Below are positions 33,361-45,901 of a stretch of 64,000 nucleotides of DNA, piece by piece. How positions within the stretch are numbered: the first letter of the stretch is position 1; each line of letters begins with the position of its first letter. A model generated the notes under the pieces. The model was not told the DNA's origin, did no database searches, and worked only from the letters and a program-made list of their open reading frames with translations. Origin of the DNA: Sipunculus nudus (Eukaryota > Annelida > Sipuncula > Golfingiida > Sipunculidae); contig CM049307.1 of assembly GCA_026874595.1 (NCBI GenBank), forward strand, positions 76,484,643 to 76,548,642. The letters are read 5' to 3'. The position numbers and the translations under genes were made by a program.

Positions 33361-35613
33361 TTTAGCTCAGCTGACTGTAAGTCATCTGAGCTATAGAGAT
33401 CACTCTTTGTCCGTCGTCCGTCCGGCAATCCGACCGTCCGTCCGTTAACAAGGCACAAATCGTAACCACTGGGCCTGGAATCTTCTTACTTCACATGCAG
33501 GGAGGTCCATGAAAAGTCTTCTTGGAAACCTGGAAGTAGGTCTCTGTTACCCATATTCTTCAAGCTATGGGGCTCCGAAATACCCCCCAGAATAATGAAA
33601 AATTTGATACAACAACTCAAATATCTGATCAACTAATGCATTGATCACCATGATTCTTTGCATGCATATTGATCATGGCGTGTTTCATCACTTTCTGCAG
33701 ACTGATGGCGCCACCTGTATTTTCTCGATTTTTTTTTTACTATTTCTAGCTCAGCTGAATGTAAGTCATCTGAGCTATAGCGATCACCCTTTGTCCGTAG
33801 TCCGTCTGTCCGTCCGTCTGTTAACCTGGCACAAATCGTAACTGCTGGACCTAGAAACTTGTAACTTGACATTCTGAGAGGTCCATAAAAATCTCCTTGG
33901 AAAGCAGAAATTAGGTCTCTGTTACCCATATCCTTCGAGCTATGGGGCTCCAAAGTACCCCCCAGAACAGTCAAAAATTTCATACAAAAACTTCAATATC
34001 TCTAAACACATCACTGATGATTTTTGGCATACATATTGATCATGAGATGTTCCATCGGTTCCTGCAGACTGGTGGCGCCACCTGTATTTTTCAATTTTTT
34101 ACGATTTTTTTTTTTCTAAATTTTTGAGACCTTTAAACATGTGAACATCTGTTAACAGGGCACAAATCGTAAAGACTTCACCTAGAATCTTCATTCTTGA
34201 CACTGAGAGACCTATAAAAAAGTCTCCATGGAAACCAGAAATTAGGTCTCTGTTACCCATATCCTTCGAGCTATGGGGCCCCAAAGTCCCCCCCCCCCCC
34301 GAATAGTTGAAAATTTCATACAACAGCTTCAATATCTCATTAACTACATCACTTATGATCATGATTTGTGGCATACATATTGATCATGAGATGTGTCATC
34401 AGTTTCTGTGGTGGCGCCACCTGTTTTTGTTCGATTTTTTACGATTTTTTTTCTCAATTTTTGAGACTTCTAAAGATATGAACATCTGTTAACAGGGCAC
34501 AAATCATGACAACTGGACCAAGAATCTTCATTCTTGACACACAGCGAGAACCATGAAAAGTCTCCATGGAAACCTGAAATTAGGTCTCTTTTACCCATAA
34601 CCTTTAAGCTGAATGGCTCCAAAATACCCCCAGAATAATGAAAAATTTGATACAAAATCTGCAGTATCTCAATAACTACAACACTGATGTTCATGATTTT
34701 TTGCATACATATTAATCATGAGGTGTTCCATCAGTTTCTGCAGACTAAGTGCGCCACCTATATATTTTTTATCGAATTTTTACGAATTTTTTACTCTATT
34801 TTTTTAGACCTTTAAAGACGTTATCTGTCAACAGGGTACAAATCGTAACAACTGGACCTAGATTCTTCATTCTTGTAATGCAAGGAGGCCCATGAAAAAT
34901 GTCTGTGGAAACCTGAAATTAGGTCTCTGTTTCCTATATCCTTCAAACTGTAGGACTCCAAAGTATAACTCAGAATAATGGAAATTTGATACAAAAGCTG
35001 AAGTATCTGAACAACTAATGCAGAGATGACCATGATTCTTTGCATGGATATTGATTATGGAGTGTTTCATCAGTTTCTGCACACTGGTGGTGCCACCTAT
35101 ATATTTTTCAATTTTTCGAATTTTTTTCTCTATTTTTGAGACCTTTAAGGATGCTGTCATCTGTTAATGTGGCACAAATTGTAACAACTTGATCTAGAAT
35201 CTTCATTCTTGTCATGCAAGGAAACCAATGAAAAGTGTCTGTGGAAACCTGAAATTAGGTCTCTGTTACCCATATCCTTCAACCTATAGGACTCGGAAGT
35301 ATCCCTCAGAATAATGGAAAATTTGATACACAAGCTGAAGTATCTAACAACTAATGCAGAGATCACCATGATTCTTTGCATGGATATTGAACATGTGTTT
35401 TTATTAGTTTCTGCAGACTGGTGGAGCCACCTGTATTTTTTTTTAGTTTACGCATTTTTTCTCTATTTTTGAGATATATAAATATCTTGGATTGTTGGTT
35501 AATCTGTTTGATGCTTCAGTTGAATGGGTATATACTACCATTCAGATGATAAAATTTCCTTTTGCGAATCTCTTCCTAGTCAGCTGAGCGTCATGACCCA
35601 TGGGTTACTTGTT
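33361..35613 (+). mobile_element. HINE-like tandem-repeat element 2 (best array)
   Basis: Starts TTTAGCTCAGCTGACTGTAA and ends GACCCATGGGTTACTTGTT. The landmark GGCACAAATCGTAA recurs near 33462, 33827, 34158, 34495, 34835 and 35170, giving steps of 365, 331, 337, 340 and 335 bp. Each monomer reads, in order, the landmark, TCCATG-AAAA-TCTCC, GAAATTAGGTCTCTGTTACC, a variable C-run, AATTTGATACA-AA, CATATTGATCATG, and CTG-TGGCGCCACCTGTATTTT. A second head is embedded at about 33749. The tandem array bounded by fixed termini, without coding, fits Helentron-associated elements. Confidence 0.8.
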
Positions 35614-35619
35614 ACATGT

Positions 35620-36095
35620 AGTGTTTCGTTACCAACAGGATGATATATGTACTGATATCTCTTGTAACACTGAATATTATACACTTGGCTATAGCTTTCA
35701 AGCCCATATTGAAAACAGTAAAATCATCCAAAATATTTTTGTTTCAGTGCACTGTCAAAATAAATGTAGCAGGCGTTCCACTTGTTCTCCACAAAAAGTA
35801 CATAAATCTGTTTCTTCAATGCCTAGCATATATAGGAAATCGTTCCATGAAAGACTCTTGTGTATAAGGCGAATCTGGGAGTACTGCAGTTTAGCTAAAA
35901 TTGTTGTAACCTTGATATACTAATGCTGATTGCACCATATATTACCAATATTAATTCAAAATCCGAGTTTATTTCACGTATTTCCATTAGTATCTGTTTC
36001 CATTATTATGCCAATGCACTTTTTCACTGGGTAAAGGCTGAACGAAACACTTAAATATCACATAATGTATCGTAAGACATGAATGAAACCTTTCC
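35620..36095. other. No supported gene
   Basis: Two open plus frames (35600-35923 and 35640-35867) overlap, and neither has motifs. A minus-strand LINE relic to the right may extend into this interval. Confidence 0.35.
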
Positions 36096-36099
36096 GTTT

Positions 36100-36275
36100 T
36101 TTTTTTCTTAAAGTAAACTATAAATCCTATTTCTATCCGTGCTTTATAAGCTGTTACCTTTTCATTAACCTTAATTTTGGAGTTGTTCCATATAATCAAG
36201 TGATCTAAATCTGAATCATCTTTAAAATTAAATTCACACCAATTTACTAAAGTGTCTTTCCAAAAATAACTGATA
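36100..36275 (-). pseudogene. LINE ORF2 fragment (post-RT region)
   Basis: Minus-strand reading gives FWKDTLVNWCEFN followed by IIWNNSKIKVNEKVTAYKAR and IEIGFIVYF. This resembles the region after the RT domain in RTE/L1-type LINEs, where a W..W and an LW-N--I---GK---Y--W--KGI pattern is usual. Only this fragment is recognisable. Confidence 0.5.
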
Positions 36276-36639
36276 AACTGTTACTGAGCACACTGGCCTG
36301 GCAAATGTAGACCATGGTATAGTGATATTACATTTTTTTTTACAAAATTCTTTCAACATCTTTAGAAGACTTTTCTTCTAATCCCCATACCTTTAGAAAT
36401 GTTAATCATTATCTGTTGCTTGTGCATAGACCACTTCAGTTGTAAGTAAGTCTATTTATCACTCTTTAAACCTATCACTTTTCTAAAAACCTAGAGTACA
36501 CTGTTGAAGTGTAATCATCACTCGTCTTAATACTCATATTATAATTAATATTAATTCGTCATTTGTTAAGGCTAATAAAAACAATAAATGCATATATTAG
36601 TATTCCGTGTTTATTTATCTGCATTCAGCTACTCAACAA

Positions 36640-37241
36640 ATTATCAACATTTACACGATCATTTTGCCAGTTTTTTTTAATTATTATTAATGAAAACATG
36701 AGCTAACCAACCATATCATTGGTGTATATAACAAGTACAATACTGGCCCAAGAACTTACGTCTAGTGGAACTCCACACTCTCAAAGTATCACAACTTTTG
36801 TCCCTTTTGATTTGTAATACCACTTTCACACGGCATATGCAAACCGGTTTCAAATTTCGAATGCGCATGAGAGCGTTCACACGACAGTCAAAAGCATTTT
36901 CAAACCGTTTTTGCCAAAGCGTTTTGGATCAAGTCCAGGAGGTGGTTTCAAACCGTTTTGAACTTTTTCTACCGAGTTTTCAAGCAGTAACTAAGCGACA
37001 GAGCGTATGCTTGTATTCAAAACTGACTGAAAACGGTTAGAAACCGGTTTGTATTTACCTTGTGAAAGAGGTATAATAGTATTATATGATTTACAGTATC
37101 GAAAGCTTGACTAAAATTGAGAAATTCACATGGTAATATTTCACCAATGGCCAAAGTGAAAAGAAAGATGAATACCGGGTTTCTCCCTAAAACCAAACTG
37201 ATATTTATATAAGTACTTTTGAGAATAATGGAAAAATTCAT
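36640..37241 (-). pseudogene. LINE reverse-transcriptase relic split by a MITE
   Basis: On the minus strand, FLNFSQAFDTVNHIILL (RT motif A, about 37150-37080) lies on one side of the MITE at 36818-37073. The other side has ECGVPLDV followed by SWASIVLVIYTNDM (about 36780-36705), the remains of the GVPQGS-LGP-LF--YINDM block. The order A then B is correct for the minus strand and the MITE interrupts it. The FADD motif was not found. This was an autonomous non-LTR element's polymerase and is now dead. Confidence 0.65.
36818..37073. mobile_element. PIF/Harbinger-like MITE (256 bp, TAA duplication)
   Basis: The left end TACCACTTTCACACGGCATA then TGCAAACCGGTTTC, and the reverse complement of the right end TACCTCTTTCACAAGGTAAA then TACAAACCGGTTTC, form TIRs of about 35 bp. 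TAA flanks both sides (36815-36817 and 37074-37076), the 3-bp target typical of PIF/Harbinger. The interior is GC-richer and full of AAACCG motifs; its open frames are not genes. Confidence 0.75.
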
Positions 37242-37244
37242 ACA

Positions 37245-39095
37245 GGTGTATAATTATGAATTAACATATATATTGTCACCACTTTTCAATGAAGTAATCA
37301 CTTTTAACTTGCTTCGGGAATATTCCCTTCTCGGGACAGATTAAAGATATCAGATATTTGATAGTATATACACAAATAAATGAATGCTTCTTTTAACAGC
37401 TTCAGTGGTAATATCATCCAATCTAGCACTGCTGTGTTAAAAAAAAGGATTTCCTATATTGCCAACTAGTTTGAGAATTTAAGAATTTTTCACATTCTTG
37501 GATATATAGGCCAAAGGATTAAGGATGAAATATGTTCAACAAAGTGGAACCTACATTGATGTAAACATAATAAAATCATCAGCAACTATCGTACGACTAG
37601 AGGTATTTAATATATATTAATACTGAAATATATCTAAGTACGCTGTGACTTTTCCATTATAGTATTATTTAATATACAATATAGTATTTTATACAAAAGG
37701 CTCTAAAGATAGATTTATCTTTCCCTATAACATCATTTCATATTTTTTATTAGAGAAATAAACTTAGAGTTAATTAATCACGTATTCCTCACAAATACAT
37801 ATCGAGTTAAAATATTTGCAACAAATATACACATTTTACTCATGTTCATATGGGGGATATGTGGACGAAACAAATAAAAAAAAATACGGGCACTACTGCA
37901 AAGTGGCTGTCTGAAATCGACAAGTGGTGAACAGTTCTCGTATACTAATTCAACAAGATTAAGATTTTGAGAACGGATTCTCTCTGATAGGTATCACAAA
38001 GAAAGAGAACGCCGGTAGTAGTAAAACAGTTTATTACACACACACACACACACACACATATATATGCACATTAATGGACACAAATGGCCATTACAAATAA
38101 TAAACAAAAATTAAAAATTTTATATTTTGTAATGGAGGTAAGGGGGTTTAATATTTGCTATAGGTGATTACACTTCATTCTCTACTAGACTTTTGTACTT
38201 TGCCATATCGGCAAATTATATTTTACTGCTAATATTGTTTTTATGAGAATTGTTTCTGTGTGTGTATATATATTTGTCTGCGTGGACGTGCTTACAGTGT
38301 GATTGCAAATGCTTAGACATGAATGTATGGGTGGTCCTGTAGAGGGCCGCTGAAAAGAAATGAGATTTTGGTTAGTTTACGGTCTTATTAAAAAAACATA
38401 ATATACTGGGTCATATTCAATGTGAAGGATGCACAAACTATGATCAGATTATATTTTACAATATTTATTTATATTTTAATCCAACAAGCTCAAGTGTCCC
38501 ACTAAAGGTGCGCACAAGGTGAGAGATACCCTGTCCCCTCAACACTGTAACGCAGAGACTAAGGGCAAGCCACCTTGGTTAAACAACCTTGCAGTGGTCC
38601 CAATGAAGCTATCCAACACATTTCAACATCTTAATATACAAAACATATAATTATAGTATATAGAACATTTCATATGAAGATACACGACATCTGCAAATAC
38701 CGTACAAAATACTGATTAGATTTAATTGAAATGAAAAGAACTTACCTCCGAGGGCTAGGACACGGTACTCACCTGGGGATGCACATGCCAGGTGAACAAT
38801 ACATAGGAAGGGCTTATTACTGATATCAATTAAAACCACACAACAATGAATCACCACACAGGTTAATCAGCATCATATAAAATAACCCATGTAAAAAAGT
38901 GTACAACAAAACAATCACAGTCATGTAAAACAGCACCAGATGTAAATGGAATGCATATAGAAAGCAACATCAGAACTCTGAAGGTATCATATATACAAAT
39001 ATATATAAAAATACATGTCGTAAACATACACACAAAGGTTACAATTATCATATGGTATAAACCATAAAATCTTATCAATAACCACTATTAGATTC
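37245..39095. other. No gene; (CA)n(TA)n microsatellite at 38034-38066
   Basis: AT-rich, frequent stops. The only clear feature is the CA run followed by TATATATG near 38036. The left end of the adjacent piggyBac relic should lie here but was not found. Confidence 0.45.
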
Positions 39096-39099
39096 TTAC

Positions 39100-39706
39100 A
39101 GCTTCCAGACCTTAATGCCCCACTTGGTTGACTTACTGTGAATGTAATCCTTAAAAGCAAGCCTACCCGTGAACCCTATCATATCTTTGTCAACACTCAG
39201 TTCTCAGAGAGTTCTCAGTTGAGTGATTAGAGGTCCAAGCTTGAGTAAAGGATACCTGCAATGGCAGAAACAGGCAAATGTAAATACTGATTAATTTTCA
39301 CAAAGCTTGTCTTGGTCATGACAGACGAAATCGAATGACATCTGAGGCAAAGGTCCAGGCTCCTGTAACACCACAGCTGTAACAGACACCTCACACCCAT
39401 AATGATGTTAATGGCAAAAAATGCCCTTACCTCATCCAGGGTCACTGGATGCCAAAAAGGGTCAGCCTTGCCGGGTGCAGTGATCACCAGCTCCGCGTAC
39501 CTGTTCGTATCTGTGCCATATGTTTAAAACAAAAAGTAATAACCAAGGGGGCCGTGCATCCTTCTCCAACTGGTGTCCTGCTCCAGTACGCTCGCTACCA
39601 CAAGCCGGGGTAGTAATTTCACACTCGTTTTTAGACAGCATTGCATTCCAAATCTGCAGCAGTGGTTGTCGGCGGGCGCGAGAGGGTGCCTATGGAGCGG
39701 AAAGGA
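39100..39706 (-). pseudogene. piggyBac transposase relic with one terminal repeat
   Basis: Minus strand. The end TCCTTTCCGCTCCATAGGC abuts TTAA (39707-39710), the piggyBac target. Downstream (39510-39100) the DDE_Tnp_1_7 domain reads TDTNRYAEL, FWHPVTLDEVRAFFAINIIM, SSVMTKTSFVKINQYLHL and then, after a stop, ELSVDKDMIGFTGRLAFKDY and KSTKWGIKVWKL. These are the N-terminal catalytic-core helices and the strand with an Asp corresponding to the second catalytic residue. The remaining C-terminal third and Cys-rich domain were not seen. In-frame stops show it is inactive. Confidence 0.75.
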
Positions 39707-40279
39707 TTAATGTAACTTCTACGTTGGATCTAAATATTCATAATTCTTTCAACAAGTTTTTTGCTCAAATATATTATTGAATGAATCTTGTAAATGTCTT
39801 ATTGTTAATCTCAACTTATTCGTACAAGGGACATAACAAAAAGCAGTTTTAATTCAAAGAATTTTTGGACAACTTCTGTTTTGGGACAACTTCTGTCATA
39901 GTTGTGTCCTTAGAATGCTCCCATTTCTTCTTCCTCATATATAGTAGAACGCAGTACGGTTTTTACTCGACGCACTACGGAGACCAATGTTTCAGCTTCG
40001 CAGCTAGTTACAAGGGTGACACATCCGATTTGCATCAGAGCGTAGATATTTGGAAACCGTTCTTTAGAATAGGCTTATAGCACAGAAAAAAAAGTATTTG
40101 GGCAGTCTGCTTCGTCGTCTTTATTTCCAATCCACCCCCACGACAACCTTCCAGTTCAGTCAGGATTAGTGTTTGGATTTGTGTATTGGTTTGTAGCAAT
40201 CAGACATCATATACCTTTGCGCAAATGCTCGCAATTTAGAACTATACAAATGCAAACAAATTAGGCAAAAAATAATAAT

Positions 40280-40575
40280 ATATTTCACAATCCTTTTCTC
40301 GGCAAATGATGCGGGCGGGAGTTTTTGGGGGTTTGTTAGCCGAGGAAAAGTTATCAATGACAAAGGGGCGTGACGTCATCACGTCTATCCACCCACCCTA
40401 CATATAGGATCCCAGGGACATAAACAACCCATTATTTTATGCTATGGAGATATGTTTACAAATTTTGTCTCCCGTTGGCAACTCTCCTCTCCCAGTATTA
40501 CATGCATCCGTCCTTAGGATGATGTTTATCCAACCTGGGGCGGAAAATTCGCTAGGAAGAGACGGCTGTTAAATA
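40280..40575 (+). promoter_or_regulatory. Candidate CpG-containing promoter with CRE
   Basis: A perfect cAMP-response element TGACGTCA at 40371-40378 (within GGGGCGTGACGTCATCACG) lies in a locally GC/CpG-richer patch, with TACATATAG as a weak TATA candidate near 40400. It precedes an open segment ending in a good splice donor. Transcription from here is inference. Confidence 0.4.
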
Positions 40576-40830
40576 TTGAACGTAATTTCTGACCTGCTAG
40601 CCGGACGCGGTGCTTTGCAACTTAGCCTATCGATTACGCCCGTTCCTTTATTAAGAAAACGCTACATTCGGGTATTCGAATGGCCTCGTTGGTCGTCAAC
40701 TTTTACCATGACAAATGGCACTGACTACAAAACTAGCCTAACTACACGGATATTTTCGGCTATCATCCCGGATTTCACTCAAAATCTGCCATTACCTTGC
40801 GCAATTATGGTCCCGTTGACCATACAAAGG
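40576..40830 (+). CDS. Candidate first coding exon, function unknown
   Basis: Open from about 40576, with an internal ATG at 40709 in favourable context (TTTACCATGACA) starting MTNGTDYKTSLTTRIFSAII. The segment ends ACAAAG|GTAAGATAG, a near-consensus splice donor at 40830/40831. It is GC-richer than its surroundings and follows the CRE-containing patch. No domain is recognisable in so short a stretch and the next exon was not found. A chance frame over a 5' UTR exon is also possible. Confidence 0.35.
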
Positions 40831-40834
40831 TAAG

Positions 40835-43240
40835 ATAGATTCAATAAGCCAATTGTAACCGAACGTACAAGCTTGTGAAACTCATTTAACCTCGGCAATG
40901 TGAATATCCTCCATCACCTGTAGACCTGCATAGGTCGCTTTAATTGTGTCTTTTCCTGATTTTACATAAATATAAACCAAGTAAAAGCAACCCCTATTCT
41001 GTTACTCTGTTGACCTTATGTCCAGCTGCCCTGTTGCTGCCATGACAAGTTCCAGTAATTTACAATTAACACTACAGGTGGCGTCTGTGTGCTCAATTAT
41101 AAAATTATTATGTAGTCCTTACCTTTAGTGATAGTGGCGCCCCCTGGAGAAAGAAGTAAACTGTTTACACCGCACAGAAGAAGCAAATACATGAATTAAA
41201 AATTATCACTGAACATTAATAAACGTGATAAAAAAAAAAAAAATTCCTCGACCTGTTGCAGGTCTACATCAGCTGGTTCGCATGATGTAAACAAATCACC
41301 AGTCTGTCAGCGCTCGAACGCTGAAATTGGCGACGAAATATATGTTGTTGGACAATTTATCAATGACCAGTCCTGCCATATATGCCCAAATACAGATATT
41401 AAACTATATACTAATATTAAGAATGTAAAACCCTAACGATATGAACGGTAATTTAATTATACTTTTTATTATCCATTGACAGCCCCGTCAATGAGTAACA
41501 TTTCCACGCGATATCATTTGTTCAAACACCTCTAGCTACAAACATTTTCATAGTAAAACCCGACCCATGTTTGATTAACAAACATAATTGAAAAGGATCG
41601 GTATACCTGTAATATTTGGGAAACCAGGTTCCTCCGTTCCGACCTTCTGTCTGCGAACTCACCAAGTTTTTCACAAATATTACTGATCCTTGCATACTGA
41701 TATTAATCCATATAAAATGGTGAAACTGAAAAAAATTACCCCCGACCCACATTTAATAATATATAGTAAGCTAGCTTATAAAAGGAAACAGTTTCTACCG
41801 TATAATCCCTCCTTAATTATAAAAAAATACCATTTCTTACGAAAATAATAATAACCTTTTTCAGTGGTTGCAAACATTTGTCATCAGTATATGTCTTAAT
41901 TACTTCATTGTCTGAAATACTGGTGAGATAACCAATATAAATTTTTAAAACCTGGTGGATTATATTAAAAATATCAAATGTCTTTATTGAATTTAAGGAT
42001 ATCCCCTTTGAACTGGTATAGGAAACAATTTGTGTGATCCGGATTCATCTTAGGACCTCATGCCTACACACATTTCTGTTCCGTGGCCTGTCATGTAATC
42101 AGTTTGGTTATCTGATAACTGGAGTTATTGTTTGAGTCGATCAAAATGAATAAATTCAGATAATTTAGACAGGACTATAGTTAGTGAATAAGAGTGGGAG
42201 TTATACTTTGTTTACATTCAAACAGTCGTACAATGTCCCTGTTCAGTGGATTTATCAGCGCGTCTGTTTGAACTTGGAAGCTCCAAAAACACTTAAAGTG
42301 TGTGCTAACACTCAGTTACAACACGCACGATGTTCTACGCACCTAGACGCTATGTATGGGGAGCCTGCAAACAAAACAAAGACATTAAGACATGAAACAC
42401 ACGGACAAGTACAAAACACAAATAAACAATAATAATATATGACAAATAGGTTAATATAGTGTATTATAAACTATTTCCGATGTAGTGAGTGACTTTGAAT
42501 AATGTTCCTACATACACAGGGCAGTCAAGCATGTATGCACGCGAGCATATACATGGACGCACATGTACATATGTGACGTGCCTTTATAGACATGAACACG
42601 TACACAATGATCCTGTGTGTCCATGAATGTGGATAACATATATTATAATATTATTATATATAAAGAACTGAAATTTACACACACTATGCTGGCTGAGGAC
42701 GTGCCTGTTGTCGTGCAAAAATTAGAAACTGTGTGCACATGGCACTCACGTCGAACCCATGATTTTGTTACGGTTGATTGCTCCTGAACTAATGGTGCGT
42801 GGCCTGTGTTTGTACATCGGGGCTCAATACCGTCACTAACCCTCCCGTATACCGATAATTACCGTCATTTACCTGGCGGTAACAGTGTCTTTAGCGTTAA
42901 TGCTTAAAATAATGCCAGAGGATCAAATGAACTGCCATTTTTGAGAGCGCATGTAATATTCTACCCTCAACTACGATACTTATTTTATAACAGGTATTAT
43001 TGTTAAGATTATATGAAACTGCATCTAGCTCTTCTTCATCACAGCATACACTTGCATTGAGCAAAGATGTTTATCGTACGACGCCTTCTTTAGTGATACT
43101 TTCGCATCACCTGAATTACACCAAAGGTTTTATATAGAGCATGACATCACAAGTGTGAAGGTCTCAGACTTCACATCTTTAAAAAAATTTGTTCGGTTTC
43201 TGGAGCACATGATCCTTCGAAGAGAATCTGCTTTAGTCTG
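40835..43240. other. No gene recognised; A-run at 41231-41244
   Basis: Possible intronic sequence if the exon at 40576-40830 is real. The frame at 42184-42432 is open but has no motif. Nothing else supportable. Confidence 0.35.
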
Positions 43241-43242
43241 CT

Positions 43243-43910
43243 CTTCAAAGTACAGGCACTCGTTTCCAGCACTAAAATGGCCTAGAAACGGTAAACATGT
43301 TGAGTATGGGCGATATACCCATTATGAGAGAACAAGGTAATGAACTCCACCGCTACGCGGGAAAGACAACTTTTTTTCACAAGTCCGAATTCAGGAGAAT
43401 TATCCGCTTTACAAGCATGATCACGCGCCTTTTTGTTGAAAACATCTTTATTTAACTTCCAAAAATAAAAGTTCTCTACACTAACCGCGAATTCCAGAAC
43501 GTTTATTCCAGCTGCGACACCGTCATTTGTCATGTATACATTTACTAGTTGCGGAAGTCGACGTCATCTCGGGCTTAATGTATGTTATGATTATAGAACA
43601 GACGTTAATGTATACAAAACAAGTGACATAATGGTCCTGGTTGTGTTTGCATGCAGTGCCCACTGATTTTCAACTTCATTGACCATTTGACAGTTGTTTG
43701 AATTGTGCACCTAAAAGAGATGTGGAAAACGACTGATACCATGCAGCCAATCACAGACGTCAGCTCAGGGGGATATCCATTCAGTCTTTCCCGCGTAGCG
43801 GTGGAGTTCATTACCTTGTTCTCTTATAATGGGTATATCGCCCATACTCAACAAGTTTACCGTTTCTAGGCCATTGTAGTGCTGGAAACGAGTGCCTGTG
43901 CTTCAAAGCG
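43243..43910. repeat. Foldback: 125-bp inverted repeat, 425-bp loop
   Basis: Arm 1 (43243-43367) and the reverse complement of arm 2 (43794-about 43910) are nearly identical: CAGGCACTCGTTTCCAGCAC, TGGCCTAGAAACGGTAAAC, TGTTGAGTATGGGCGATATA, GAGAACAAGGTAATGAACTC and CACCGCTACGCGGGAAAGAC recur with only a few mismatches. The loop is unrelated, with no open frame of note. Such arms are either long TIRs of a small transposon or an inverted duplication. Confidence 0.85.
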
Positions 43911-43914
43911 TCTA

Positions 43915-44789
43915 CTCTAGTTAAGGTCGTATTCAAATAATGGAACACATAGTATCATATTTGGATATGATATGATTCAGATCGCCTGTCTTGTTTTATA
44001 CATGTTCATTCCATCCTTGTCCTTTTCGTTTGTCATATATACTTTATTTCACATATGGTACTTGGATATGATACAGACGTTCTTCTATACTGCTCATTGA
44101 GTTTACAATAATTTGATAGTGGGGGGGGGGGGGGGATACTATGAATCTGTTTGAGACAAATGTACTCACTCTTTGCATTTAACATTACGACATAGCGCGA
44201 CATCTGTTGTGCAGAGTGTACATCACTAATACAATCTTCAACGTAATCGTAGTATCTATATGGCAATAGCGTTAGCCGATTTTTGTTATTTTCCGTATTT
44301 CCTCTGATACCACCGTTCGGATTGCCGTGATTTTCGACATGCATTTGCTCTGGATTTTCAAAGAGATTCCACCCAATTTTATTTGCAATATCTGCGTATT
44401 ACGTGCATTAATTATATTTAAATTTTCCCCCCGTTTTCTTTGTTTTCCAAGGGGCTCTATTTGGGGTTTTCGTGCAATATTCGGTTACTGGCCGGAAATA
44501 ATCCCCATTGGTGATCCCTTCTCAAAAGACAATATAGGGTTATATTGGGATAGGGTCTATTGTTCACAAAGCGATTTTGCATGAGGAAAATGCATAAAAG
44601 GGGATCTTTAAATGAATCATAATTACCGGATATGTTTTGCAAGGGCGGAGCCAGGATACAATGAATAAGAGGGAGGGGAGAGGGCTTTAAACACTTGCGT
44701 ATCCAGAATTTTGATAGGTGGGGGGGGGGGGGGGGGGGGGGGGGGGCTAATATTACGTTGGCGTCAGATACTAGTTTTGAAAACTCAAG

Positions 44790-44834
<45 letters not shown>

Positions 44835-45160
44835 CTACATTATGTATTTCAGTCTATGAAAACATTTTTTTAATTTCAATTATGGACCATGTTAATTGCA
44901 GGTACATGAGGGAGGGTATAAGAGGGGTTTCCCCCTTTCATATGGGGAAATGTTTGAATACACATGTTGAGGTGGACATTAGAGGGAATTTTCATTAAAA
45001 AAAATATGAGGATTTTCAGCGCGGCCGATAATTACGTGTGGATTTTCAGCGCGGTAGATAATTACGTGCATAATTAATAATTAAATTATTTGCCCTCCTC
45101 TGGCGCCACTTTTGCCTGGTAACACAATGGCCGAGTTGTTCTTTTGGAGTGCGTGATATT

Positions 45161-45220
<60 letters not shown>

Positions 45221-45895
45221 TAATTAAATGTACCACATAATATAATGCAACCACGAACTTTTGCGCAGCGGGATTGCTCGACCAAGTGAGTACTCAGTTT
45301 TTGTGCGTTATAATGGGAATGCAATTTTCAAGTACACGCCCAGCGCTACGGTACTACCATGCAAGATAACAGTACCTTACTGACGAATTGACGGGCTCGT
45401 AGGGCAACTTTAAATAGTGATGTTTAACATTAAACATTTTCATATAAAAATGATTTCTTTCATCATATCAACTACTCTGAAAACATTTCCGGTCAATCTC
45501 TTGGCTTTAATAAGATTTTTATGCATCGTATCAAATGTCTAGAGATCTTATGAGTAACATTGTACAACCAGGACAATAAACTAAGAAAGACTTGGACATC
45601 AGAACAAACTGCTCGCCCCAAACCGTAGGTAGCACGGATATTGCTAGTCTGCTTTTAATGGACTGAATCACTAGACAGGCATTGATCAGTGGTGTGTTGA
45701 CATTAAACAGTTTGGCGGGTGATCTGACGTCACAAAATCCCTCAGGATTGGGAAAAAACTCTTTTATGAACATCATGATTACTTATTCAGCGGTCCAACC
45801 ATAAAGTAGTTCCCCATGCTTCACCGACATGGAAAGCTTTTTATAGAATTATAGATGTTAACACAACACAGTCCTCACTTGATATCCTACCATAT
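43915..45895. other. No gene; homopolymer and (TA)n tracts
   Basis: Contains a G run at 44122-44135, a near-continuous G run of about 27 at 44719-44747, and (TA)n at 44791-44832 and 45160-45222. A repeated phrase TTTTCAGCGCGG--GATAATTACGTG occurs at 45013 and 45044. Confidence 0.6.
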
Positions 45896-45901
45896 GACCC
45901 C

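Noticed and set aside
30155-35381. Many minus-strand frames of 60-110 codons in the tandem arrays
   Set aside because: The same frames recur with each monomer and are disrupted in others; they reflect the repeat period, not coding.
36765-37040. 91-codon plus-strand frame
   Set aside because: Lies almost wholly inside the Harbinger-like MITE and over its TIRs.
37990-38070. CRISPR-like or direct-repeat array
   Set aside because: Only a CA/TA microsatellite; no spacer-repeat structure. The window is eukaryotic.
41125-41160. Apparent minus-strand 21-bp microexon between CTCCAG and GTAAGG
   Set aside because: The GGCGCCACTA core is the GGTGGCGCCACCT-type phrase found across the repeats, and no flanking exons were found.
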